DNA from: Flavobacterium gillisiae
Lineage (GTDB): Bacteria; Bacteroidota; Bacteroidia; Flavobacteriales; Flavobacteriaceae
Assembly: GCF_900107635.1 (NCBI RefSeq)
Contig: NZ_FNRD01000004.1
Span: 124,001 to 188,000, forward strand
Reading direction: 5' to 3'
Length of the DNA stretch: 64,000 nt
The translations under genes were made by a program, and so were the position numbers. The notes below the pieces were generated by a model. It was not told the DNA's origin. It made no database searches and saw only the letters and a program-made list of their open reading frames with translations. Positions 26,704 to 35,185 of the stretch are shown here, piece by piece. Each line of letters starts with the position of its first letter. The first letter of the stretch is position 1.

Positions 26704-27001
26704 TAGTTTTGATAATCTCATAAAATCAGAGAAACCGGTACTAGTCGATTTCCACGCTACTTGGTGCGGACCTTGCAAAGTGCTTGGCCCCATTTTAAAA
26801 GAAGTAAAAGATAATTTAGGAGACCGAATTTCAATTATAAAAATTGATGTGGATAAAAACCAACAAATAGCATCTCAATATCAGGTGCGAGGTGTTCCCA
26901 CGATGATTCTTTTTCAAGAGGGGAAACAATTGTGGAGAGAATCGGGGGTATTGGATAAAAATGCTATCATCAAAATCATATTGGAAAAAAGTAATAAATG
27001 A
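26696..27001 (+). CDS. Thioredoxin
   Basis: A 101-residue thioredoxin with WCGPC (residues 23-27) and the cis-proline loop GVPTM. There is no signal peptide, so it is cytoplasmic. It overlaps the preceding gene by 8 bp and the next by 4 bp. In this operon it probably reduces disulfides or persulfides on the neighbouring enzymes rather than serving as the general thioredoxin. Confidence 0.92.
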   Translation: MNNSFDNLIKSEKPVLVDFHATWCGPCKVLGPILKEVKDNLGDRISIIKIDVDKNQQIASQYQVRGVPTMILFQEGKQLWRESGVLDKNAIIKIILEKSNK

Positions 27002-27189
27002 CAAGAAAAGCCATAATTCTTACCGGAACAGGTATACTAATTGGTGCCATTGCAGGATATGCATATTACCATTTTGTAGGCTGTGCCTCAGGAACCTGTG
27101 CCATCACATCTAAACCACTCAATTCCACTTTATATGGAAGCCTAATGGGTGGTTTACTATTTTATATGTTTGTAAAAAAAGTAAAATAG
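26998..27189 (+). CDS. DUF6132-like small membrane protein
   Basis: A 63-residue protein with a Gly-rich first helix (LTGTGILIGAIAGYAYYHF), a loop GCASGTCAITSKP with two cysteines, and a second helix (LYGSLMGGLLFYMFV). It matches the DUF6132 pattern often found beside thioredoxins in Bacteroidota. Function is unknown. It is the last gene of the overlapping run that starts at 25372. Confidence 0.8.
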   Translation: MTRKAIILTGTGILIGAIAGYAYYHFVGCASGTCAITSKPLNSTLYGSLMGGLLFYMFVKKVK

Positions 27190-27211
27190 TAACTCCGGTT
27201 GCTTTTTTTTG

Positions 27212-27235
27212 TATCTTCGTTAACCAAATGGTTAA
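27212..27235 (+). promoter_or_regulatory. TetR promoter and operator
   Basis: TTAACCAAATGGTTAA at 27220-27235 is a perfect 16-bp palindrome, placed directly after a -7-like TATCTTCG (27212-27219) and 19 bp before the TetR start. The position over the start site fits autorepression of the TetR-exporter operon. Confidence 0.72.
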
Positions 27236-27254
27236 ACCATAAAGTTAACACTAA

Positions 27255-27848
27255 ATGACTACAGAAGAAAAAATATTTAATGCGGCAAGAACGGTATTCC
27301 AAAAAAAGGGCTTCGCGGGAGCACGTATGCAGGAAATTGCAGATGAAGCGGGTATAAATAAAGCCATGTTGCATTATTGTTTTAAAAACAAACAACTTCT
27401 TTTTGAGGCCGTGTTTATGAATGCCTTCAGCCAATTAGCTCCACAAATCAATTTTATATTTAATTCTAACGACTCTGTTTTTGAAAAAATAACAAAGTTC
27501 ACATACGATTACATCACATTCGTAATCGACAATCCGTATTTACCGCCCTTTGTGATTCAGGAAATGAACAACAATCCCGCATTTGTCATGAAGTTTCTAA
27601 ACCATGAAAACAGGCCTAATCCAAGTGTACTACTCGCACAAATTGAAAAGGAAATTGAAGCTGGGATAATAAAACCATTGAATCCAAAACAACTTTTGAT
27701 GGATATCTTTTCATTAACCGTCTTCCCTTTTGCCGCACACATGATGATCAAAGGAATAGTACAAATTTCTGATTCGGAATTTAACGAAATGATGGAAGAA
27801 CGCAAAACCAGTATCGCAACACAAATTATAAATTCGATAAAAAAATGA
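27255..27848 (+). CDS. TetR/AcrR-family repressor
   Basis: A 197-residue regulator with the N-terminal TetR HTH ([20 protein letters not shown] ... [17 protein letters not shown]). The C-terminal ligand domain is helical and unassigned. It overlaps the TolC gene by 4 bp, so it heads the exporter operon and probably represses it through the palindrome at 27220. The arrangement mirrors E. coli CecR (YbiH) with YbhGFSR. Confidence 0.9.
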   Translation: MTTEEKIFNAARTVFQKKGFAGARMQEIADEAGINKAMLHYCFKNKQLLFEAVFMNAFSQLAPQINFIFNSNDSVFEKITKFTYDYITFVIDNPYLPPFVIQEMNNNPAFVMKFLNHENRPNPSVLLAQIEKEIEAGIIKPLNPKQLLMDIFSLTVFPFAAHMMIKGIVQISDSEFNEMMEERKTSIATQIINSIKK

Positions 27849-29101
27849 GACGAATAAACATCCTATTTCTACTGCTTCTGCCACTATTAACTATAGGTCA
27901 GCAAACACTGTCACTGGAAGAGTGCTATGCTTTATCCAATAAAAATTATCCTATTGCCAGGCAAGCTAATTTACTGCAACAAAAATCAACATTGGAAATT
28001 GAAGCGCTTAATAAAGCGAAACTACCAAAAATTGACTTAAATGCACAAGCTAGTTATCAGTCAGATGTAACAGCGCTACCAATCAGTTTACCAAATATCA
28101 CAGTAAATCCGCCCAACAAAGATCAATACCGTGCTACCCTAGATGTCAACCAATTAATCTATAACGGCGGTCTGATTGATGCTAATGCTAAAATTAAAGA
28201 AGCACAAACCAAAACACTACAGCAACAAACTGAAGTCAACTTGTACCAACTGAAGTCCAGAATTAATCAGTTGTATTTCTCCACCTTTCTTTTACAAGAG
28301 CGTCGTACGATTTTGATATCAAAACAAGAACAATTAGATGCTAAGATTAAAGAAGTGAAATCTGGAATAAAATTTGGCGCAATCCTTCCCGCATCAGAGA
28401 AAGTGCTAGAGGCAGAAAAACTAAAAATAAAACAACAACTCACAGAAATTAAGTTTGACAAGAAAAGAGCATTGGAAAGTCTTTCGTCATTGACATCTTC
28501 GACCATAAATGACGAGGTAACTTTAGTTAAACCTATAATTGATTGGGAAATAAGTACTGTAAACAGCCGTCCCGAACTGCATTTGTTTGATTTACAAAAG
28601 GATCAAATCGAGATTTCTAAAAATACGATTTCTAAAAATAATTTACCCAAGGTAAATGCTTTCGGTCAGGCAGGTTACGGAAATCCAGGACTAAATATGC
28701 TCGATAATTCGTTTCAAACTTTTTACATGCTCGGTGTAAAAGCAAATTGGAATGTGTTTGACTGGAATAAATCCAAAAAAGAAAAAGATGCTCTAGTCAT
28801 TTCTGAGGCAATCGTGACTACCGAAAAAGAAACTTTTTTACTCAATACCAATGTTCAATTACAAGAAATGGAAAATGAAGTAAATAAATTACAGGAGGTC
28901 ACCACCACCGATTTAGAAATTATTGCCTTAAGAGAATACGTCTTGAAATCATCTGATGCACAACTAAGCAATGGTGTCATAACTTCCTCTGACTATTTGG
29001 TTGAATTGACCAATCTATATGAAGCCAAAACGAATCATAAATTACATGAAATTCAATTGCTTTTGGCGAAAGCCAATTACCAAGTTATAAAAGGAAATTA
29101 A
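27845..29101 (+). CDS. TolC-family outer-membrane efflux protein
   Basis: A 418-residue protein with a signal peptide ([15 protein letters not shown]) and the two long coiled-coil OEP repeats ([19 protein letters not shown] in the first, [18 protein letters not shown] in the second). It supplies the outer-membrane channel for the ABC exporter encoded downstream. It overlaps tetR by 4 bp and precedes the adaptor gene by 42 bp. Confidence 0.9.
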   Translation: MRRINILFLLLLPLLTIGQQTLSLEECYALSNKNYPIARQANLLQQKSTLEIEALNKAKLPKIDLNAQASYQSDVTALPISLPNITVNPPNKDQYRATLDVNQLIYNGGLIDANAKIKEAQTKTLQQQTEVNLYQLKSRINQLYFSTFLLQERRTILISKQEQLDAKIKEVKSGIKFGAILPASEKVLEAEKLKIKQQLTEIKFDKKRALESLSSLTSSTINDEVTLVKPIIDWEISTVNSRPELHLFDLQKDQIEISKNTISKNNLPKVNAFGQAGYGNPGLNMLDNSFQTFYMLGVKANWNVFDWNKSKKEKDALVISEAIVTTEKETFLLNTNVQLQEMENEVNKLQEVTTTDLEIIALREYVLKSSDAQLSNGVITSSDYLVELTNLYEAKTNHKLHEIQLLLAKANYQVIKGN

Positions 29102-29143
29102 AAACAGATTTCAGCTTCTTAAGCGAACAATAAATAAACTATT

Positions 29144-30016
29144 ATGAAAAAAATAATTATCGCTCTACTTATAGTAAGTCTAGCGGCTTGCAACAAAAAT
29201 AACGACAAGGCAGATGGTTACGGTAACTTTGAAGCTACTGAAGTTACTATTTCGGCGGAAGCCAATGGAAAAATTGAATTCTTAAATTTAGAAGAAGGAA
29301 CTATTCTTGAGCCTAATACTACAATAGGATTAATAGACACCACACAATTGTACTTGAATAAACAACAATTATTAGCTTCGAAAACTACCGTATTTTCGAA
29401 ATCAAAAAATGTGCTGTCCCAAACTAATGTTTTGCAAGAGCAACTCAAAACAACGTTGATAGAGCAAAAGCGAGTTCAAAATATGTATACTGAAAATGCG
29501 GCCACAAAACGCCAAGTTGACGAAGTGGAAGGCAAAGTGAATGTATTAAAAGAACAAATCAAGAGCGTAGGAACACAAGATGCGCCAATCCTAAACGAAG
29601 CCAAATCGATTGATGTTCAAATCGAAAAAATTAACGATCAAATCGAGAAAAGTAAAATCACCAACCCGATAAAAGGAACAGTATTGGCCAAATATGCAGA
29701 GCCAAATGAAATTACGGCTTTCGGGAAACCACTTTATAAAATTGCCGACTTATCTAAAATGACTTTACGTGTATATTTTAGTGAAACCCAATTACCAAGT
29801 ATAAAAATCGGACAAGAAGTTACGGTTTCAATTGATGACAAGGAAGGAACAAAACCTTATAAAGGAACAATTTCTTGGATATCCTCTTCGGCAGAGTTTA
29901 CTCCAAAAGTCATCCAAACCAAAGAAGAAAGAGTCAATTTAGTTTACGCTGCAAAAGTAACCGTTAAAAACGATGGTAGTTTAAAAATTGGAATGCCAGC
30001 AGAAGTAAAACTATAG
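29144..30016 (+). CDS. HlyD/YbhG-like periplasmic adaptor lipoprotein
   Basis: A 290-residue membrane-fusion protein with lipobox SLAACN (Cys16). The biotinyl-lipoyl halves are ISAEANGKIEFLNLEEG at about 36-52 and ITNPIKGTVLAKYAEPNE at about 172-189, separated by a coiled-coil hairpin (residues about 70-165). A beta-barrel domain follows. It bridges the ABC-2 permeases and the TolC-like channel. Its size and order match YbhG of the YbhGFSR exporter. Confidence 0.88.
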   Translation: MKKIIIALLIVSLAACNKNNDKADGYGNFEATEVTISAEANGKIEFLNLEEGTILEPNTTIGLIDTTQLYLNKQQLLASKTTVFSKSKNVLSQTNVLQEQLKTTLIEQKRVQNMYTENAATKRQVDEVEGKVNVLKEQIKSVGTQDAPILNEAKSIDVQIEKINDQIEKSKITNPIKGTVLAKYAEPNEITAFGKPLYKIADLSKMTLRVYFSETQLPSIKIGQEVTVSIDDKEGTKPYKGTISWISSSAEFTPKVIQTKEERVNLVYAAKVTVKNDGSLKIGMPAEVKL

Positions 30017-30051
30017 AAATAATAATATTCACCCTTTAATACTTATTTCAA

Positions 30052-30336
30052 ATGAATTTAAAAGACTTACATACCGAAAACAAAGCCGTTCAAACAAGCA
30101 TATTATTTGAACCAACTGAAAAAGTGATTTCCTTGCAAATTGCAAAAGGCGAACAGCTAAAAGAACACCTCACAAAAATACCAGCCTTATTAGTTTGCGT
30201 TTCAGGTAAAGCAGCTTTTAACGACGAAAACGAGCAAAAAATCAATTTACAATCCGGTGGTTTTGTAAAAATAGAACCTAATGTAAAGCATTGGATAGAC
30301 GCTTTTGAAGATAGTAACTTCCTATTAATTAAATAA
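30052..30336 (+). CDS. Small cupin-like protein (first of a tandem pair)
   Basis: A 94-residue single-cupin protein with no signal peptide. It has strands VISLQIAKGEQLKEHLTKIPALLVCVSG, a Gly-containing turn and PNVKHWIDAFEDSNFLLI. The usual metal-binding His pairs are reduced to one His in each motif. The next gene encodes a closely related protein with a lipoprotein signal. The pair sits between the adaptor and the ATPase of the exporter, 35 bp after the adaptor stop. Its function in export is unknown. Confidence 0.75.
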   Translation: MNLKDLHTENKAVQTSILFEPTEKVISLQIAKGEQLKEHLTKIPALLVCVSGKAAFNDENEQKINLQSGGFVKIEPNVKHWIDAFEDSNFLLIK

Positions 30337-30375
30337 TTTTTCGATATACAATCAAAACCTTCTAACACTAAAAAC

Positions 30376-30741
30376 ATGAAAAAATCAATCGTATTACTTG
30401 TATTCTTCGCTTTATTCAGCTGTAAATCGGTTCCAGTAGAACCATTAAAAACCATGAATTTAAAAGACTTGCACACGGAACAAAAAGAGGTACAAACAGC
30501 TCTTTTATTTGTGCCTTCAGATAACAAAGTAGTGTCTTTGCAAATCGCTAAAGGCAAACAATTATCAGAACATATTACAAAAGTACCTGCATTATTAGTT
30601 TGTGTTTCTGGTACAGGAAGTTATGGCGATGAAAGTGGTCGAAAAATGAGCTTAAAGACGGGGGATTATGTCAAAATTGAATCAAATATCAAACATTGGG
30701 TCGATGCTTTCGTAGACAGTAATTTTCTATTAATTAAGTGA
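30376..30741 (+). CDS. Cupin-like lipoprotein (second of a tandem pair)
   Basis: A 121-residue protein with a lipoprotein signal (LLVFFALFSC, Cys16) and then a cupin core that closely follows the preceding gene: MNLKDLHTEQKEVQTALLF, ITKVPALLVCVSGTGSY, NIKHWVDAFVDSNFLLIK. An internal Met aligns exactly with the start of the cytoplasmic paralogue, so one arose from the other by tandem duplication with gain or loss of the signal. It would be anchored on the periplasmic side. An internal start giving a cytoplasmic form is also possible. Confidence 0.78.
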   Translation: MKKSIVLLVFFALFSCKSVPVEPLKTMNLKDLHTEQKEVQTALLFVPSDNKVVSLQIAKGKQLSEHITKVPALLVCVSGTGSYGDESGRKMSLKTGDYVKIESNIKHWVDAFVDSNFLLIK

Positions 30742-30789
30742 TCCGCTAATTATGAAATTTATAATGCAATTGACATTTTAATTTAAAAT

Positions 30790-31686
30790 ATGAGTATTTC
30801 AGTCCAAAACATATCCAAATCATACAAAAACATCAAAGCTATTGATGCCGTTTCTTTTGAAGTAAATCCAGGAGAACTATTTGGTTTAATAGGTCCAGAT
30901 GGAGCGGGAAAAACAACCATATTCAGAATTCTAACCACACTTTTAATCACTGATGAAGGAACAGCAAGTGTAGTAGATTATGATGTAGTTAAAGATTATA
31001 AAGCCATAAGAAATTCCGTAGGATATATGCCCGGAAAATTTTCGTTGTATCAAGATCTAACTGTCGAAGAAAATCTTTCGTTTTTTGCTACTATTTTCGG
31101 AACAACCATAGAAGAAAATTACGAACTAATTAAAGATATTTACATTCAAATTGAACCTTTCAAAAAACGTAGAGCTGGAGCATTATCAGGTGGAATGAAA
31201 CAGAAGTTAGCTTTGTGTTGTGCATTAATTCACGCACCAAAAGTCCTGTTTTTAGACGAACCTACAACAGGAGTTGATCCCGTTTCTAGAAAGGAATTTT
31301 GGCAAATGCTAAAACGTTTGCAACGAAAAGGAATCACTATTTTAGTCTCTACACCTTATATGGATGAAGCTTCCTTATGTGATCGAATTGCTTTAATACA
31401 AAAAGGAAAAGTATTAAAAATTGATTCGCCACAAGCAATTACCGCCAATTACGAAAAAGTAATTTATGATATTCAATCTAAAAACACGCACGGTTTAATC
31501 CACGATTTAAAAAACTATCCAAGTCATTATAGTGTGTATGCTTTTGGCGAATTTATTCATTACATCGATAAAAATGCAGATTTCAATCTAAAGGATTTAG
31601 AGGCTTATTTAGAAAATAAAAACCACTCTGAAATAATAATTAAAAAAGCAATAACAACCATCGAAGACGTTTTTATGGACCTTTAA
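30790..31686 (+). CDS. ABC exporter ATPase 1 (YbhF N-half-like)
   Basis: A 298-residue ATPase with Walker A GPDGAGKTT, signature LSGGMKQKL, Walker B VLFLDEPTTGVDP and a C-terminal extension of about 80 residues. YbhF of E. coli fuses two such domains; here they are separate genes (the second starts at 31791). It powers the two ABC-2 permeases at 32747 and 34034. Confidence 0.9.
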   Translation: MSISVQNISKSYKNIKAIDAVSFEVNPGELFGLIGPDGAGKTTIFRILTTLLITDEGTASVVDYDVVKDYKAIRNSVGYMPGKFSLYQDLTVEENLSFFATIFGTTIEENYELIKDIYIQIEPFKKRRAGALSGGMKQKLALCCALIHAPKVLFLDEPTTGVDPVSRKEFWQMLKRLQRKGITILVSTPYMDEASLCDRIALIQKGKVLKIDSPQAITANYEKVIYDIQSKNTHGLIHDLKNYPSHYSVYAFGEFIHYIDKNADFNLKDLEAYLENKNHSEIIIKKAITTIEDVFMDL

Positions 31687-31763
31687 TTCAATTATGAATT
31701 GTAAATTATGAATTCAGCGTTTCGAAAAATAATCTGTGAATCCGTAGCAAAAAAATAAAATCC

Positions 31764-31785
31764 AAATTCGTGTTAATTCGTGTTT
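31764..31785 (+). repeat. Dispersed ATTCGTG repeat before the second ATPase
   Basis: The phrase AATTCGTGTTAATTCGTG with flanking T-run repeats the element near 781-803. It ends six bases before the next start codon. The preceding 31687-31763 also has repeat-like text (AATCTGTGAATCCGTAGC). It breaks an otherwise tight operon. Confidence 0.55.
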
Positions 31786-31790
31786 AAAAA

Positions 31791-32525
31791 ATGAAGAAAG
31801 AGAAAATCATACAAGTAGAAAAACTAACCAAAACATTTGGCGACTTCACAGCAGTTAAAGGCATCACATTTGATGTTTTTAAAGGAGAAATTTTTGGTTT
31901 TTTAGGAGCCAATGGAGCAGGAAAAACGACCGCAATGAAAATGCTCATCGGAATTTCAAACCCTACTTCTGGCAGCGCCATTGTAGCAGGTTTAGATGTA
32001 GCCACTCAAGCGGATTTGGTTAAAAAAAACATTGGCTATATGAGTCAGAAATTCTCCTTATATGATGATTTAACGATCAAAGAAAATATTACTTTTTTTG
32101 GTGGGATTTATGGTTTATCACGCAAACAAATCAAAGAAAAAACACAGCAACTTATTACCAAATTAGAAATGCAAAACGTAGCCGATAATCTAGTTGGTTC
32201 CTTGCCATTAGGATGGAAACAAAAATTATCCTTTTCTGTTGCATTGTTACACGAACCTAAAATAGTATTTCTGGACGAACCCACTGGCGGCGTTGACCCA
32301 ATTACTAGAAGACAGTTTTGGGAAATGATTTACACCCAAGCCCACAAAGGCACTACCATATTTGTAACCACACATTACATGGACGAAGCCGAATATTGCG
32401 ACCGTGTTTCCATCATGGTTGATGGCGTTATTGAAGCATTAGACACTCCAAAAAATTTGAAACAACAATTTAATGTAGAATCAATGAATGATGTGTTTTT
32501 AAAATTAGCGAGGAATATAGAGTAG
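31791..32525 (+). CDS. ABC exporter ATPase 2 (YbhF C-half-like)
   Basis: A 244-residue ATPase with Walker A GANGAGKTT and Walker B IVFLDEPTGGVDP. The signature is degenerate: LPLGWKQKLS replaces LSGGQ, the same deviation I recall for the second half of YbhF. It probably pairs with ATPase 1 as an asymmetric heterodimer with one weak site. It lies between the first ATPase and the permeases. Confidence 0.9.
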   Translation: MKKEKIIQVEKLTKTFGDFTAVKGITFDVFKGEIFGFLGANGAGKTTAMKMLIGISNPTSGSAIVAGLDVATQADLVKKNIGYMSQKFSLYDDLTIKENITFFGGIYGLSRKQIKEKTQQLITKLEMQNVADNLVGSLPLGWKQKLSFSVALLHEPKIVFLDEPTGGVDPITRRQFWEMIYTQAHKGTTIFVTTHYMDEAEYCDRVSIMVDGVIEALDTPKNLKQQFNVESMNDVFLKLARNIE

Positions 32526-32667
32526 AAGAAAGTATTACCATTTTTAGTAAACAGTATAACGAATCTGTGGGGATTTTTGACTTGAGCGATAGAACAGATG
32601 AATAAAATCTGTGTTTAAAAAATAATGCTTTTTGGCTTTGCCATTATTAATATTGAATAACAATTAA

Positions 32668-32731
32668 AACCATTTAAAGATTAAAACTCATTAAGTATCT
32701 ATGGCTTAATTTTCTTAATCTCTTAATGGTT
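32668..32731. repeat. Imperfect inverted repeat (dispersed hairpin) before the first permease
   Basis: AACCATTTAAAGATTAA at 32668 onward pairs imperfectly with TTAATCTCTTAATGGTT ending at 32731, with matching CATTAAG/CTTAAT inside. The 32526-32746 gap otherwise shows repeat-like phrases (AATCTGTG) and no gene. An ATG at 32726 in frame with the permease lies inside this repeat, so the later ATG at 32747 is preferred as its start. Confidence 0.6.
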
Positions 32732-32746
32732 CAAAAAAATATAATA

Positions 32747-33853
32747 ATGAAACGATTTATTGGTTTTGTAAAAAAAGAATTCTATCACATTTTTCGTGAT
32801 AAACGTTCTATGTTCATCCTTTTTGGGATGCCCATTGCACAGATTATGTTATTTGGCTTCGCTATTACAAACGAAATCAACAACGTGAAAATTGCTGTTT
32901 TAGATCAATCAAAAGATACCGAAACCCAAAAAATAATCCAAAAAATAAGCAATTCTTCTTATTTTACAATAGCACAAGAAATTAAAACAGAATCCGAAAT
33001 CGAATCCGTATTCAAAAAAGGAGAAGTTAAAGCTGTTTTGGTTTTCGAAAAAGATTTTATTAAACATTTGCAAACGCAAAAAAATGCAAAAGTTCAAGTG
33101 ATCACTGATGCAACCGATCCTAATATGGCCAACACCATTTCTAACTACATTACCTCAATCCTTCAAAATTTCATCCAAGAAAAAAACAAAAACAACAAGC
33201 AAGCCTATCAAATTCAAACGCAAACGCAACTGTTTTATAACCCAGCTATGAAAAGCGTTTTTACTTTTGTCCCAGGCGTAATGACAGTTATTTTAATGTT
33301 GGTTTCAGCGATGATGACTTCTATTTCGATCACTCGTGAAAAAGAATTAGGCACGATGGAAGTGCTTTTAGTTTCTCCCATAAAACCGTTCCAAGTAATT
33401 ATAGGAAAAGTTTTTCCGTACATCTTTTTATCAGTAATCAACGCTGCAGTTATTCTGCTTTTAGGTTATTTTGTTTTTGAAATGCCCATAGAAGGAAGCC
33501 TGTTTTTATTAGCCATAGAAAGCGTTTTATTTATTATTTGTGCCTTGGCATTAGGAATTTTAATTTCCACACTATCAGATTCCCAGCAAACAGCCATGAT
33601 GATTTCGCTATTCGGACTCATGTTACCTGTGATATTGCTGTCAGGATTTATTTTCCCTATTTCAAGCATGCCCTTGCCTTTGCAAGTTATCAGCAATATT
33701 ATTCCTGCTAAATGGTTCATTATCATCATCAAAGCCATAATGCTAAAAGGAGCAAGTTTTTCAGTAATTTGGAAAGAAACCTTAATTTTAGTTGGAATGA
33801 CATTGTTTTTTATTGTAGTAAGCATCAAAAAATACAAAATACGATTAGAGTAA
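32747..33853 (+). CDS. ABC-2 family permease 1 (YbhS-like)
   Basis: A membrane protein of 368 residues. MKRFIGFVKKEFYHIFRDKR starts the first helix, a large periplasmic domain follows (about 45-175), then five helices including the ABC-2 motif TREKELGTMEVLLVSPI and SGFIFPISSMPLPLQ. It forms a heterodimer with the permease at 34034 and exports a drug-like or lipophilic substrate. The start at 32747 avoids seven extra residues encoded in the upstream hairpin repeat. Confidence 0.9.
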   Translation: MKRFIGFVKKEFYHIFRDKRSMFILFGMPIAQIMLFGFAITNEINNVKIAVLDQSKDTETQKIIQKISNSSYFTIAQEIKTESEIESVFKKGEVKAVLVFEKDFIKHLQTQKNAKVQVITDATDPNMANTISNYITSILQNFIQEKNKNNKQAYQIQTQTQLFYNPAMKSVFTFVPGVMTVILMLVSAMMTSISITREKELGTMEVLLVSPIKPFQVIIGKVFPYIFLSVINAAVILLLGYFVFEMPIEGSLFLLAIESVLFIICALALGILISTLSDSQQTAMMISLFGLMLPVILLSGFIFPISSMPLPLQVISNIIPAKWFIIIIKAIMLKGASFSVIWKETLILVGMTLFFIVVSIKKYKIRLE

Positions 33854-33855
33854 GG

Positions 33856-33986
33856 AATTTCAATGGCAATGGTAATTTTAATAGCAATGACAATGGTAAT
33901 GACAGTGGTAATTTCAATGACAATGGCAATTTCAATAGCAATGACAATGGTAATGACAGTGGTAATTTCAATGGCAATCGCAATTT
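33856..33986. repeat. 54-bp minisatellite built from CAATGGNAAT-like hexamers
   Basis: Unit 1 (33856-33909) and unit 2 (33910-33963) are 54 bp each and nearly identical; a third, partial unit runs to 33986. Each unit is made of six-base steps such as AATTTC, AATGGC, AATGAC. It lies between the two permease genes and is not translated in their frames. A related phrase, AATTTCAATGACAATTTC, occurs at about 51494, just before the adaptor gene of the RND system. Confidence 0.88.
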
Positions 33987-34033
33987 AAAAAAACAGCTGC
34001 TTTTGTGCCTTCCTGGCAAAAACAAACCAAAAT

Positions 34034-35158
34034 ATGAAAACAATCTTATTCATCATACAAAAGGAATTCAAGCAAATTTTTAGAAATAAAAGCATGCTGC
34101 CTATTATTTTTATTTTGCCTTTGATACAATTGGTTATTCTATCCAATGCTGCGAGTTTTGAAGTCAAAAATATTAGATTATCCTATTTAGATCACGACCG
34201 TTCTGCAGCTTCACGAGAGTTGATTAGCAAATTTAAAGCGTCAAGCTATTTCAATGTTAGTTCTGAATTTCAATCTAAAAAAGAAGCTAATTTACAAATG
34301 CAAAAAGGAAATACAGATGTCATTCTAGAAATTCCTATTCACTTTGAACGCAATCTAATCAAACAAAAAAACACTAACCTTTCCGTTAGTATCAATGCTA
34401 TAGATGGCGCTGCGGCAGGAGTTTCTAATGTTTATATTACGCAAATTATTTCCAGCTTTAATCAATCCATACAAACACAACTACAAACTTATAATGATGG
34501 AAATGCAACCCAACCCGAAAACATAATGACCATTCCATCCTTTTGGTACAACAAAACTTTGAATTACAAAACCTTCATGGTACCAGGTATTTTAGTTTTA
34601 TTAGTAACGATGTTGTCTTTGTTTTTGTCCTCTATGAATATTGTTCGAGAAAAAGAGGTGGGAACATTAGAGCAAATTAATGTAACCCCTATTAAGAAAC
34701 ACCAATTTATCATTGGTAAATTATTTCCGTTTTGGGTTTTAGGACTGGTGATCTTAACGGTTGGATTAGTCATTGCGATAGTAATTTTCAACGTGCCGAT
34801 CCTAGGTAATATCTTCTTGATTTATGGTTTCACTTCTATTTATTTAATACTAATTTTAGGAATTGGATTGTTCATTTCTAATCATACCGAAACCCAACAA
34901 CAAGCTATGTTTATTGCTTGGTTTTTTACGGTTATTTTCATCTTAATGAGTGGACTTTTTACACCAATTGAAAGTATGCCTACTTGGGCTCAAAACATTA
35001 CTTACTTTAACCCAATTCGTTATTTTGTTGAAGTTATTAGAATGGTTATGCTTAAAGGAGCAGACTTTAATGAAATCAAAACTAAAATTGGCATAATTGC
35101 ATTATATGCTTTTGTTATCAATGGGTTTGCCGTTTGGAGTTATAAAAAAACGAATTAG
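34034..35158 (+). CDS. ABC-2 family permease 2 (YbhR-like)
   Basis: A 374-residue protein with the same layout as permease 1: MKTILFIIQKEFKQIFRNKSM before the first helix, a periplasmic domain, then MNIVREKEVGTLEQINVTPI and SGLFTPIESMPTWAQNIT in the membrane part. Together with the first permease, the two ATPases, the adaptor and the TolC-like channel it completes a YbhGFSR-type exporter. It is the last gene of the operon and converges with the kinase gene ending at 35186. Confidence 0.9.
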   Translation: MKTILFIIQKEFKQIFRNKSMLPIIFILPLIQLVILSNAASFEVKNIRLSYLDHDRSAASRELISKFKASSYFNVSSEFQSKKEANLQMQKGNTDVILEIPIHFERNLIKQKNTNLSVSINAIDGAAAGVSNVYITQIISSFNQSIQTQLQTYNDGNATQPENIMTIPSFWYNKTLNYKTFMVPGILVLLVTMLSLFLSSMNIVREKEVGTLEQINVTPIKKHQFIIGKLFPFWVLGLVILTVGLVIAIVIFNVPILGNIFLIYGFTSIYLILILGIGLFISNHTETQQQAMFIAWFFTVIFILMSGLFTPIESMPTWAQNITYFNPIRYFVEVIRMVMLKGADFNEIKTKIGIIALYAFVINGFAVWSYKKTN

Positions 35159-35185
35159 TTTTATGGGTAAAATCCTAAAACAAAA

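Noticed and set aside
30376..30741. Second cupin as a frameshifted duplicate or pseudogene
   Set aside because: It is a full open frame with its own lipoprotein signal and conserved core, so it is kept as a real gene.
33466..33837. 123-codon antisense frame inside permease 1
   Set aside because: It is a mirror of the hydrophobic permease codons; no independent start signal or family likeness.
33856..33986. CRISPR-like repeat array
   Set aside because: Units are directly adjacent and degenerate, with no unique spacers and no cas genes.
33712..34083. Plus-strand frame encoding an Asn/Gly/Asp/Ser-rich repeat protein between the permeases
   Set aside because: It is a translation of the 54-bp minisatellite in a frame that overlaps permease 1 and permease 2; there is no start of its own and no protein-like composition outside the repeat.
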